A stretch of DNA of 64,000 bases from Clarireedia homoeocarpa (Eukaryota > Ascomycota > Leotiomycetes > Helotiales > Rutstroemiaceae). A model generated the notes under the pieces. That model ran no database searches. It was not told the origin of the DNA and saw only the letters and a list, made by a program, of their open reading frames with translations. The position numbers and the translations under genes are program-made. Of the stretch, positions 24,414-35,216 are shown one piece after another. How positions within the stretch are numbered: position 1 is the first letter of the stretch; each line of letters starts with the position of its first letter. The stretch covers positions 62,001 to 126,000 of the forward strand of contig LNKV01000052.1 of NCBI GenBank assembly GCA_001465935.1. The letters are read 5' to 3'.

Positions 24414-25298
24414 TTATGCTTCGATAGCCTTTTTCTTCTTCTGTTCGACTTTCAAGAGTAGTGCGCGGTTGATGTGTGGTAGAACACCTCCGAATGCGAT
24501 GGTCGCGCGAATAAGGGTATCGAGTTCTTCGTCACCGCGGATGGCGAGTTGTAGATGGCGGGGTGTGATACGCTTGACTTTAAGATCTTTGGCAGCATTC
24601 TGTGTTTTGTCAGCTAACAAACTTTGGAGCGGTGCAGTGCATATGACTCACTCCTGCAAGCTCAAGAACCTCAGCAGTAAGATACTCGAGAACTGCTGTA
24701 ACATATACGGCTGCCTTGGCTCCCACGCGCATCTTGTTCTGGGTATTGTTCTTCAAGAAACGCTTGACACGACCGCAAGGGAACTGCAAGAGAATCGCAT
24801 TAGTATACTGCAAGACACACCATGATTCCCACCGCCGCGCATTTCAAATCCATAATATAAAAACGCCTTTAAGAATGTCCCCAAAGATGTGAAAATTTGC
24901 CTCGCGTAGATAAGTCTCGAGTTTTATTGATGTACACGGCGCGTCAGAAGCGTTCTTCTTGAAAGATTCGGATCGAAAAGGTTGATGATTATAAAGCTGA
25001 TCACAGAACCCAAGAATGTCTCGCTGTGTTCAAAGTATTTCGTTGATATCTTCTCCAATTCGAAAATTTGACGCGACCTGGTGGGGTGTGGATGTGGTGA
25101 CATCGTCATCGGCGAGCTTTTTGAGTCCGAAAAAAATGGTCCGCGAAGCTGCAAAACTGTCGTAGAAAAGAAAAACTGCGCAATACGAACCTGAAGACCA
25201 GCTTTGCTAGAATGGCTTTGTTGTTTTTTGTTTCCCTCTGCGCCAACCTTGCCTCCAGAGGACTTCCCACCAGAAGATTTTCCTTTTCCGCCAGCCAT
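24414..25298 (-). CDS. htz1: Histone H2A.Z variant
   Basis: Minus-strand exons 25298-25191, 24783-24652 and 24599-24414 give 141 aa. The N-terminus MAGGKGKSSGGKSSGGKVG is Lys/Gly/Ser-rich, followed by SSKAGLQ. The fold is intact: FPCGRVKRFLKNNTQNKMRV, then GAKAAVYVTAVLEYLTAEVLELAG, and a C-terminal part with RITPRHLQLAIRGDEELDTLI and GGVLPHI. The Thr-Gln-Asn-Lys segment and the RGDEELDTLI/GGVLPHI region distinguish the variant from canonical H2A, which also lacks this long N-terminus. The variant marks promoters and is exchanged by SWR1-type remodellers (family knowledge). The first intron is unusually long (407 nt), the second is 52 nt. Long introns are common in fungal histone-variant genes. 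Confidence 0.95.
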
Positions 25299-28200
25299 TG
25301 TAAAGTATTCAAAGTAGATGTTCGAGAGCAAATAAGTTTGATAGTAAAGTCGAATATTTTAATGTTGTGTGGATGACGGACTATGTTGATGTTTGGTAGA
25401 AGGAAGGCGCGTGGATTTGCGAAAGATACAGTAAGGTAACGGGAGGGTAAGGTAAGGTAAGGCATGTACCTATGCTTCTTTCTCTGCTTGCTGGCAATTC
25501 TCAACTGTGACTGGTGGTCCAAGCGAGGCTTGTGCGAATCTGGAGTGTGAGGAATTGACAGAAGGAGGGAGGAGAGTGAAAAAGCACCGCCAACAACTTG
25601 TTTGGTGGCATGAAAACTTACTCATATGAAGGAGAACATCGTAGATGTCCGCCATATGGGTGCAGAAGAGGAGCAAAGGTGGTGAGGAAGGAGGTTTACC
25701 TTGTTATAAGGAACTCATGGAGGGTCGCTCATAGCCATATGGAAGCACGATTTCGCCATGTGATGATTACTTGCACACCAGCCACACGGTAATAATGAGA
25801 GAGACATCCTTGAGACCATGAGATATAGAACAAGGAGAAGGAGAGTAGAAGGAGAGTTGTTAGATATTGCTGCTGCTGTGATGAATTGATGTTTGTCGTT
25901 GACTCGGAGCGTTTGAAGAAGAGATGCTGCTAGCATTGACACCTAAGGATATCAGGCTTTCAATTATTTTGGTAAGGCTGCAGATTCGTGCACGGACCAT
26001 ATCCTAAGAATGCTGCAAGTATCGTCCGTGCCACCAAACCGCAAACATGACTTGGTGCCGACTTGGTGCCTCCCTCACAAGCCGTTCCTATGAAGTTGCT
26101 TCTTATCTAGACACTTTGATATCCGTGCAAGTTACTCTCGCACATACCGCAGTTGGATGGCTGTCCATATTCTCATTCGAACATGAAGCAGGTTCCCCTT
26201 CATTTCCCTTCTGTTGACCCCACTAGTTCCTTGACGTCGAGCAACGTCGCAACGTCGCAACGTCTTCTCATATGACTTGTGGACACTATCCGCTCACCGC
26301 ATACACATTGCGGGTGCGGCTACTCGCTTCCCATTAGAATCACCTTTATTTCATTAGGATATGCAAGAACCCAATATCCACCCACATACAGGAATCTCCG
26401 GTCTTTCCTCATTAGCCTCTGTATTCCTCCCAGACTGTCATGCGTATAGGTTACCACAAGACAAACATTTGGGCCCCCAGCGCTGGCAATGGTCCTCTAC
26501 ACGCACCCTGCCTTGGTGGTAAGTGGCAATATAAAACTATATATTCTCGTCCCCGTCCATCCCGGTTCGGGAATGTCGGCATCAGAGGCGTCCCAACTGA
26601 GAAGATTACTAGAACCGCTATCTTTATGCTTGATAGCTGCGCCCAACTCCGTTTCGGTATTGTTAGTAACATTCTGAAGGTCGTACCAAAGAGCGTCAAG
26701 GAACGCGAAACAGGCTATTTGGGGAGCTATTGGTGTTGGTGTAGCAGTGGCTACTATGACAGAGATGACTGTGGATATTGTAGGGGTGGGCTTTGCTTGC
26801 TGTCACTGTTATCGTGGTTGTTGATTTCAAGAAGCCGTAGAATTTCATTTTCTCGCGCGTGATGGCAGAGGCGATAGCAGCGTAATCAGTGTTCAATGAC
26901 ATTGGAACCGTATCGAAGAAATTAACCAAGTGTGCTGTTGTTTCGGGGCAGCTAGTTGTGGCAGCTGTAGTTGTTTTTGTATCCTTGGAGCTGTAGGCAA
27001 TAGTTTCTTTGCAAATGAGTCTACCATAATTGTTAGTCAAATTTCGGCAGTTTCATGAACAGGTAGCATACCCGTCTGTATGATCGGACCGCTTCTGATA
27101 TGAGATCCGCAGTTTTTACACATGGAGGAACTGTGTCATCTTCCAACCAGTTACCAAACGGCTCGATTCCCTCTCCTTTCCATTTACTTTCTCATTCTTT
27201 ACAATCTTCGTCAATTTTCTCACTGTTTTCTCCGAAGACTTCGCGCCTGAAGTAAAAGCAGAAAGCTTTCATTCTGTGCGGTAGCGAGACTGAGACGGGT
27301 AAATTGAGACATGTGCACCTATTCATTGGCTTACCTTCTAGGACATGTTTCATCAAACCTGTCCCGAGCAGCTTCAATACTATATATGCACTGTGCTAAC
27401 CATACATTCTCCCTTGCGCTGTTCACCCACATGTGACGTGGGTCTCGCAGTCACCACACGAAGTGTCCGTATGTCTCTCGCACCTAATTCTCAACCACAT
27501 TTTCGTACCAGGACAAAACCCATGAGTGCATGGCGTACATATATTGAGCATTTCCTGATCTTCTGAAATCACTTTATGGCGAGTCAACGACTTGTCCAAA
27601 AAACACTCCAGTACATTTTACATACCTCTCTCTATGACATTCAATATAGAAGTCTGCCCATTCAAATGCGCCATCCCATCCATACACAATATCACTTTCA
27701 GTCATTACTGGTCCTTCCTCTTTTCTTTTCTCTACATCCTCCGCTGTCCACAGAAACAGCGATAAGCCAAACGGCTTGTAGAACTGCGTTGCGATCTTGC
27801 TAGAATTCAATGGCAAAGAAATGGCCTTTGAGTGCTAAATGTTTGGCGCAGATATCCAGCTAGAACTTCGACTTCCAACCGGTTCTGGGTAGACGTACAA
27901 TGCAGCCGAGTTACCCTCCCGTGTCGGCGAGCTACCAGAGGACAACGAGTTCGCCCGGTTGTTTGCGGAACGACGCTCTGTGACTGCTTTCCGAAGCGAT
28001 GATGGGGAATCTATCGCAGTGCGAAGACTAGAAAGCCATAGATTTAGATGGGAAATAGACTGAGCGCCATCTCCGAGTTGCTGTCTCCTTGATTGCCATC
28101 TATTTCCAGATTGAGAAGACCGATAAAACGAATAAGAAGATGAAAGGCAACAGTTTATGTCGCCATAGTGAATACCACGGTAAGTTTCAGACTTGGGGAG

Positions 28201-29262
28201 TTGAGTTGCAACAATTCGTGCCTCGGCAACCGAGTAGGAGGTGAATGTTCTCAGGACATTACTGGTGCCACACAGGACATCGTATTCGTTTGAGTGCATC
28301 TGAGGAATATGAGGATGGCGCATGGAAGAGTTAATGCTGCTGGCTGTCGATGAAGATTCAAACTTGGGGATATTGAAGGGGCTACGGAAAGAAAGAGAAG
28401 CAAGGTTGAGGAAGGAATGAAATGAGGAGACGCGCCGATGGAATTTGGGTGCAGAGGGGCTTGTATTGGTTGCATGCTAGAATATTTACTGATTTGCCTA
28501 TAAAGTCGACAGCGGCCAGATTAGTAGTTTTATGATTATCGCTGTAAGGCAAATTGGCGTGTAAAGTTGAACATGGGTTGATTTTGAAGACCATGTTAGC
28601 TGAAACCAATAATGTGTTTGTTGTTGACACAATGATATGAGCAAAAAGAGATATGGACGTGCCATATAGTCATCGAAACAGTGAAGTAACTGGGGATACA
28701 TCGGCCAAGCTAGCCATATTTCGAGGCTGTAGTTCCCTGCATGTTTCGAGGCTGTGATCTTCTGCTCAATATTCGAAGTTCTGTTGATACTGCGGTGTCA
28801 CTCTTGCAAGTCCGGGGTGTATACTCGCCCGCATTCTTGTGCATATTGAGTGATCTCACATATAAGAATGATTTAGGAAGAGTAAATGTCAAGTGAGGAC
28901 GTGATGGGGTCGTAGTGCATGCAAGGCATTGTGCGCACGGACCATGTGGCTGCCATCTCTTGACTCCAGCCACTTCACAGCAACATCACTGATATTTTAA
29001 GAAATCATTATATTCATTATAACATATTACAATACTATTTCCTCCACTTCTAAATCATCTGGATAAACGCATCTCATAATGCCACCGAAATGCAATTCCG
29101 ACTCAGGTATCAAACGCCGTCCGCCTCTTTAAAAAGCCTCCGTCTATCCTCCTGTCTATATTCTAGCAGCAAAAAGTCCATCAAAGCCATCTTATCTCAC
29201 TTTCCTACATCTTCTGACATGTAATCGTATCAAACAACCAGCCCGCCCGCCACCATTAAACA
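25299..29262. other. 4-kb spacer with decayed coding-like patches
   Basis: This region carries the H2A.Z promoter on its left side and the 3' end of the MFS gene on its right side. Between them only broken minus-strand open frames were seen (see 26497-28323). A short tandem of GCAACGTC (three units) lies near 26240-26265. Confidence 0.5.
26497..28323 (-). pseudogene. Possible decayed gene, family not recognised
   Basis: On the minus strand, a frame opens with ATG at 28323 and runs 162 codons to a TAG at 27835-27837. It then continues in the same frame for another 86 codons to 27574, ending after EWADFYIECHRERY and GVFFGQVVDSP. Further down, protein-like stretches occur in different frames: NWLEDDTVPPCV near 27150, then a good intron (GTATGC, GACTAAC, GGTAG, about 27024-27073), a Thr-rich stretch, and finally FLDALWYDLQNVTNN ending at a stop at 26497. 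The frames do not join cleanly. I read this as a broken gene for a possibly secreted, Thr/Pro-linked protein. It might instead be a real gene with introns I failed to place. No family is claimed. Confidence 0.3.
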
Positions 29263-31043
29263 TTAGTTCTCTGGCTTATCACTAGCCTCTTCGTCAATTT
29301 TCTGACCTTCTTCATCATTTTGTTGTGGTTTTGGAGGCATCAATGCCGAGAAATCGGTAGGTGCGTGGCGCGACTTCTTCCTCAATGCCTCACCATACTT
29401 GTAGAACAAGAATGGGATGGGCAAGAATGCGATGGCTAGGAAGCCGAGTAGACTGCCAGCCCATTGAACGCCGAGGTTGTGGAACATAGCAGTGGCGAAC
29501 AGGGGGAACCCAGCTCCGAAGAAAGATCGAAGGAACGTGTTGGCAGCGATGGCCGATGCAGCGACCATCAGATAAGCATCAATTAGATAATTGAGAGCTT
29601 GGAGGAAAATTGTCATGATACCAGCACCAGTGAGGATACCGCTGACAGTTGGAGCAGCCCACTATAATCGTTAGCATGATTCGAAATAAAAAGTGGCCTC
29701 AGGGAACTTGGGGTATATGCTCACGTTGATTGAGGGATAGTTTCCGGTCCAAGCAAACCAGAAGAGACCAATTGGAAACAGACAGGCTCCAACCATCATT
29801 GGCACAAGTCTCTCCTCCGGCACCGGGATGCCGTTGTTGGCCTTGAGCTTCTCATTGTATCTAGGCTCGAAGTAGATGACAATACCACAACCGAGGAGTA
29901 CACCAATAATCAGGCCTATGTATGGAAGTGTTGCGACGGCTGGCTCAATACCACGGTATTCAGCGAACACAATGGGATAAGCCTCCAGAAAGAGGTACAG
30001 GATACCATAAATAAACGCGGTATAAACAGTTATGAGGAACACGATCGGTTCTCCGAAAAGGAGCTTGATCGGGAGGAACAAGTGTCGTCTAACCAAACCA
30101 TCAAGAGTTACAACCTCCTCTTCGCTGACATGGTGAATGGCAAAGTTGCCTGTCTCCTTTCGAAGATTGCCAGCCCTTCGGCGGAGAATAGTCTTCGCAT
30201 AGGTTTCATCGAGGAAGAAGACGTCTAGGATAAACGCGAAGGCGCCCATGATTCCGGTGATATATTCGGTCCATCTCCATCCAAGGTATGATTCGGTGAT
30301 GAAAGCGCCGACGATGGGAGATAGGAATGGGCCAATGAAAACTAGACCAGAGAAGGCGGCGATAGCAATACCTCTTGTTTCGTTACCGAACATGTCGGAG
30401 AATGCTCCGCCAACTACGGTCAATGGACCTGTGACTATTAGTGGCTGGTCCTAGACTAAAGATTGAGTAAGGGGCGTCAATTTACTTACATGAAGCAAAA
30501 ATACCTGCAAAGAATCGACTTAGCATCAAGGTTTGGAGGTTTTCTGCAGTCGCGGCAGCGAACATGAAACAGGTGAACACAAAACAAGCTCCAGTGATGG
30601 GAACTTTTCGACCATAGAGCTCGGAAATCGGGCCAAAAAACAGCGGACCTGGGATCCATTAGCGTTGCTGACAACATCGTCACAATATATGTGATAAGCA
30701 TACCGGTCGCAAAACCGCAGATGTACAATGTCAAACCCAAGATCGCGACAATACGGCTTACACCAAACTCAATGGCAACCGGTTCAATAGCGGCCGAATA
30801 GACGGAAGAACCCCATGATGCAATCAACGTATCAAACCCGAGAACTGCTGCAGTCCTCATCTTCCTGCCGAAGCTCCATGATTTTGCGTTCGCGGGATCA
30901 TCATCGCCAGTTAGCTCTACGAGATATCTACTGCTGTCTACTGGAAGACTTGGTGGCAATCCTCTATCTCTTGCTAGGCGAAACGATTGGTGGGTCGTCG
31001 AGATGACAATCGGTGCCGAGGGATGGGGCTGTAAGTCGAACAT
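29263..31043 (-). CDS. MFS transporter, DHA1 drug/polyamine type
   Basis: Minus-strand exons 31043-30704, 30648-30490, 30428-29725 and 29661-29263 give 533 aa. The start is the first ATG in frame, MFDLQPHPS. A cytosolic N-terminus with YLVELTGDDDPANAKSW leads into the first membrane segment, a hallmark of fungal DHA1 exporters of the Tpo1/Flu1/Mdr1 group. The family loop motif between segments 2 and 3 is visible as GPISELYGRKVPI. Later segments include GLVFIGPFLSPIVGAFI and LGWRWTEYITGIMGAFAF. About twelve membrane segments are expected. The tail is polar and acidic (NDEEGQKIDEEASDKPEN). The substrate is unknown; export of drugs, polyamines or self-made toxins is typical. The introns are 55, 61 and 63 nt. 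Confidence 0.9.
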
Positions 31044-33072
31044 TCTGCACACAACAGATCTAACATACAAAGATCAGGTTTTGGGACTGGGACGATCGCA
31101 ATCTTTCGGAGTAACGGGACACGCCCTTAGGAGGGAGGCCACCTTTCTTATACTATTTCATTTTTAGCATTTTATCTATTTTTTTTCTCTCCTAATCTCC
31201 GGCATCCGTTTTCCGAGTGGTTGTCGATGATGCAACTCCACTGAACCCACAAAAATGCCGCCGATACTCCTTCGTACCTCGGTCGTGCCTCGGCAGGCTC
31301 ACAAATTTACTTCACAACCGACGAGTTTAACCACTCTCCTTTCTATGTCTAGCCGCTGAGTTTCGTCCCAACAAGATACGGACGTAAAAGGGAGTTTTGG
31401 TTCTGACGTTGCTTACCTCTATTTATGCGCATAGCTAACTGATTTGATTTCTAACAGTCCAACAAAGGTTTAGTTCCATCACTCCCGTTCAACACCACTT
31501 TCTTATATCCGATAACTCCTTTGCCTCGCTTCAGTACATAGCTGACTCAAGCGTTTTGATCGGTTCCGCTGCCGAGATCTTTAAATCGACCTGCATAGAT
31601 CTGCAGCAGATCCTTTACGCATGGCATTAGCTCAATATAGGCTTCTTGGGAAACTCAAAACAGGATACCTTTGCTTCCAAAACGTGGAATTCAGAGAATA
31701 CTTGGTGATTGAGTTAACTGTGGCTATGCATACGGTGCTTGATGATCAATAGCTACCTCAATTCGATGAATGTTGTGCTCATCGTGAAATCCGGCGATTG
31801 TCAGTTCACTGAGTGGAATAAAGGATTAAGAGCGGGAAGAAGGAGCTTGATGTCGGGTCTTTATCGATGGCTGAAGCTAGGAGTTTCAGCTTCCTAAATT
31901 AATGCCGCAGTAGCGATTGGGCTTTCTGCGGCTTTTAAATTCCTTGGATCCTAAGATATTTTGAATAGACGTCATTCATTGCCTTGGACAGACTTCACCA
32001 CACCGTGCATAAGTTGCGGGGTATCGATATGACATTTCCTTTTTGTAAGTAAAGACCTTCGCCTTTAGAACTATGAAACTTCGTTGAAATTCTAGAACAA
32101 TCAATCTTGAATATTGATATACATCGATATAGCGAAGAGAATGAAGGTCTAACGAATTGCTGCTTTCCTGATCAGGAGTTCGGCATCCTCATCGTTTTCC
32201 GGACGCATCAGATACGAATGAACTCTGTAGGAGTGATATCCTCACACGCCATAGATATAAAATCATGGATTTCATACTTTTCGCTTGGTCGAAGCCAACA
32301 TAGACACCAAATGCGACGACGCACGAGCGAAAGAAGCAGATCTAAAATCACGACATAATCTAGCTTAGCAACCACCTGGTAGCGATATTTCATCTATTCG
32401 GATGGGACGATACTCATTGGCGTTTCAGAGAGATGGCTCTCTTCCTTCCTCTATCTTCTCAGATAGGTCCACGGTTTTGATCGCCCTTGAAATAAAGTTT
32501 TGTGGCGAGTGCATAGTTTGCCCGTTTGAATCATTTCGCAATATCACAACAGACCATTCTTGTAATCTAACTTTCTGCAGGTATGGTCATGGGCGCGAGC
32601 CGCGGGACAACCGCCTTGCAAATATATTTTGGGGTATCTTCCCAACTTGTGTGTTAGGTATCCCTCGTCTGAGGCTTCCGCAGCCTCTCGACAGAACGCA
32701 GATGCTAAGTTGAAACGGAGGTTTATCACGGCTAGCACTTCACTACAAAGCAAACATTTGTTCAAAGCCAAGGTTAAACTACACACAGAACACAGAGGAA
32801 CTTATTTGGAGATCAAGTGATCCTGTGGCCTTGTGCCCCCTTAGGTATTATCACATCGGTTGTCTCACAGTTGAAGAGAAATTTTATTTTGATCATTGAA
32901 CTTTATTGATATTAAAGTACTCTGGGGTGCTATGGGATATTCATATTCTCAAAAAGAATCCTCCAGAAAAAGGTTCGTCTCTCAGAAAAAGTAATGGCAG
33001 GCGGTGTATGAACATCAACCGAATTTGATCGAAGCCATGACCAGTCGCCCATACCCGTGAAGATCTTCTTAT
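31044..33072. other. Intergenic spacer
   Basis: This is the probable promoter side of the MFS gene (divergent to nothing recognisable) and the 3' side of the secreted-protein gene at 33073. Short open frames at 32100-32820 show no family resemblance. No gene supported. Confidence 0.55.
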
Positions 33073-33540
33073 CTAGCCTTGTGAGCAAGTGAACTGGCAG
33101 TAATGAATGGCGTTGTGGTTGTATTCGTCGTCTTCGTATTGAACATACCAACAAGGGTCGTCAGGTCCATGACATTCTCCAGCATAGCAGAAACTGGGAT
33201 GCGGGTGAGGAGAGCTGTCCCCATCAACCTTGTATTTGAGTTGACTAGCAAGATCGAAAATGCCATTCACATACCAACCTCCAATGGGTACGCAAGCGTA
33301 GTTGGCGACCGCTGCCCATTCGCGCGGTTGTCCCGCCGTGATGCTAAGTGTGCATCTTCCTGGAGGTTGGGGGTGGCAGAAAGGTCCATCATCGCGAACT
33401 TGGATGGATGACTCTTGAAACGAGCCAAGAGAGCGAGCATTGGTGCTTGAACAGGCCCTAAGAGGAGTTGAGCTGGCCGCGGAGATGAGGAGGAAGGGGA
33501 TAGTGAGCATGTTGAAGGTTGAGAGTTTTCCGTTGAACAT
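33073..33540 (-). CDS. Small secreted cysteine-rich protein
   Basis: An unspliced frame of 155 aa begins at the ATG at 33540. The first 22 or so residues form a good signal peptide: a basic start (MFNGK), a hydrophobic core (MLTIPFLLISAA) and small residues before a likely cut. The mature part has nine Cys (30, 55, 63, 83, 118, 123, 130, 148, 152), aromatic residues around GGWYVNGIFDLA and an acidic YVQYEDDEY stretch. Size, Cys content and secretion fit the broad class of fungal effector-like proteins, but no known family is recognised. The frame is open further upstream; a leader intron is possible, and the longer start would hide the signal peptide, so I prefer the short form. An odd Cys number suggests one unpaired Cys or a dimer. 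Confidence 0.65.
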   Translation of the reverse strand: MFNGKLSTFNMLTIPFLLISAASSTPLRACSSTNARSLGSFQESSIQVRDDGPFCHPQPPGRCTLSITAGQPREWAAVANYACVPIGGWYVNGIFDLASQLKYKVDGDSSPHPHPSFCYAGECHGPDDPCWYVQYEDDEYNHNAIHYCQFTCSQG

Positions 33541-35216
33541 TTTGAAGTCGGTAGTGATTTTTGGGTTATTTGTTTGAAGACTGCGGTTAGGATGTGGTGT
33601 CAGTGGAATCCTTAACATTAACAAAAGGCTCGAAGTTCTTACCTTGCTTTGTTGAAGCTTCGATGTCGAAGGTTGACTTGTGCTACAGGTAAAGAGCGTT
33701 TTTCCTGGAGACGGCCCTGTCAGTGACATTCTATATATCATCTAAAAGTTTTTGGCTTCTCACCTTAGTGGAGTTTTGGTGTCGCGATTGACTTGTGTTT
33801 ATTGATGAAGAGTATCTGTCTTGCGTTGACACTATTGCCATCTATATACCCGAAATGCCCAACATTCACTTTGGTAGAACTGTAGATGTCTCGCATTGTA
33901 ACTCTTAGTCTAGGTTTACTCTCATGCCACCCTTGCAGGAGCATACCGCTTTCTAAGTAGCACAACTCATTTCCGACAGTTATTATTGATTGAATTTGGA
34001 CACGAGATCCAATTCAAAAGTTGGATTCACTCCCGTGAATTCGTTTCTAGCTACGGTTCAAATAACCGATTGCGAACAATTTTGAAATAAATTGGACCGA
34101 GACGTTTCATCTCCACCAGGGCAGAGAACTTCTCAACAGTCAAATGGTAGAGAATAGTTAATACTAGTGAATTTCATTCGTTTCGGTCCTTCATATGAAG
34201 CTTGCTCAAAGGAAGACGTATCATGCTCATTACTTCCTCCCAGAGACTACGAGTGCACCCCTTGATCCATTTACCTCCATGCTCGACATGCAATCAAACC
34301 TCCAACACCCCAAATCTCCTTTCAGCAACGGAATATACACAAATAGGTGACCATAATTATTGCCATCTCAGACCTCCAACAAAGATCTGTTGGTCCACGA
34401 CATGCGGTACCATAGCAAAAGCTGGGATGCACATTAAGATTATTGAGAAGGCGGAGTAACAGTAACGTTTCTAGTGACATGATACGCCGTGCCCGTGGCA
34501 GTGTAGGACTTGCTATTTTCAGTATTGTGCATACGCCCCACTATAGTGATACATATGGATTCTTAAGGATATATGCCCAGTGAGGAGTATTGGGTTCTAT
34601 ACCACTAATAATACTCAGCTTCAGTTGGAATACTGCTAATATTAGCAATATACTGAAATACTGGAATGCTCGATGGAATGTAAAGTCTTTGGCTGGTTGC
34701 CTTTAGCTGGTTGCCAATGCCAGTACTTCTTAAGGGAAAAAGCAGGCCGGGGAGAGAGAAAGCAGGCCGAGGGGAGAGGGGAGGAGCAGGGCTCCTTTCC
34801 CTAGCTTCACAATTGCCTAATCAGGAAGTTCAAATTCCTGAACTCTTAGGAATGTACTATATTCCGGTATTTCAGTATATTCTCAATGTTACTAATCTTG
34901 GCGAATACCTACGCCTGTGTGTGATATCGAATTCCTACGTACGTACGTACATATGTGATCCTCAATATCAGCCACCGTATCACTGATCGTACACTAAGTC
35001 CTACACTGGATTTTTGGATTCTATGCGTATTATTTTTTGTTTTTTTATCCAAGGTTTGCACGCAAACAGAATTGAATTCAGTTTCGATTCAAATTGAGAT
35101 ATAGATTGTGAAGAAACAACAGTAACTTTCCACTTATCATGCACCGAGCGCCAGGTAGTCATACATTAGAACAAACACCCCAGAAGAGCAAATTTCCCCT
35201 AGCCACCACCCCACAT
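33541..35216. other. Intergenic spacer with inverted repeats
   Basis: No gene was seen. The part at 34620-34900 is built of short direct and inverted repeats (listed separately). Confidence 0.55.
34647..34881. repeat. Inverted repeat, 21-nt arms, about 193-bp interior
   Basis: The arm at 34647-34667 is the reverse complement of 34861-34881 with one mismatch in 21. The 12-bp palindrome GCTAATATTAGC lies just before the left arm. The interior contains short direct repeats (AGCAGGCCG twice, GCTGGTTGCC twice). It may be a small decayed foldback element. No target duplication is obvious. Confidence 0.55.

Noticed and set aside
26497..27060. Naming the decayed patch as a chitinase-like or other secreted enzyme
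   Set aside because: Thr/Pro linkers alone are not evidence of a family; no catalytic motif could be read.
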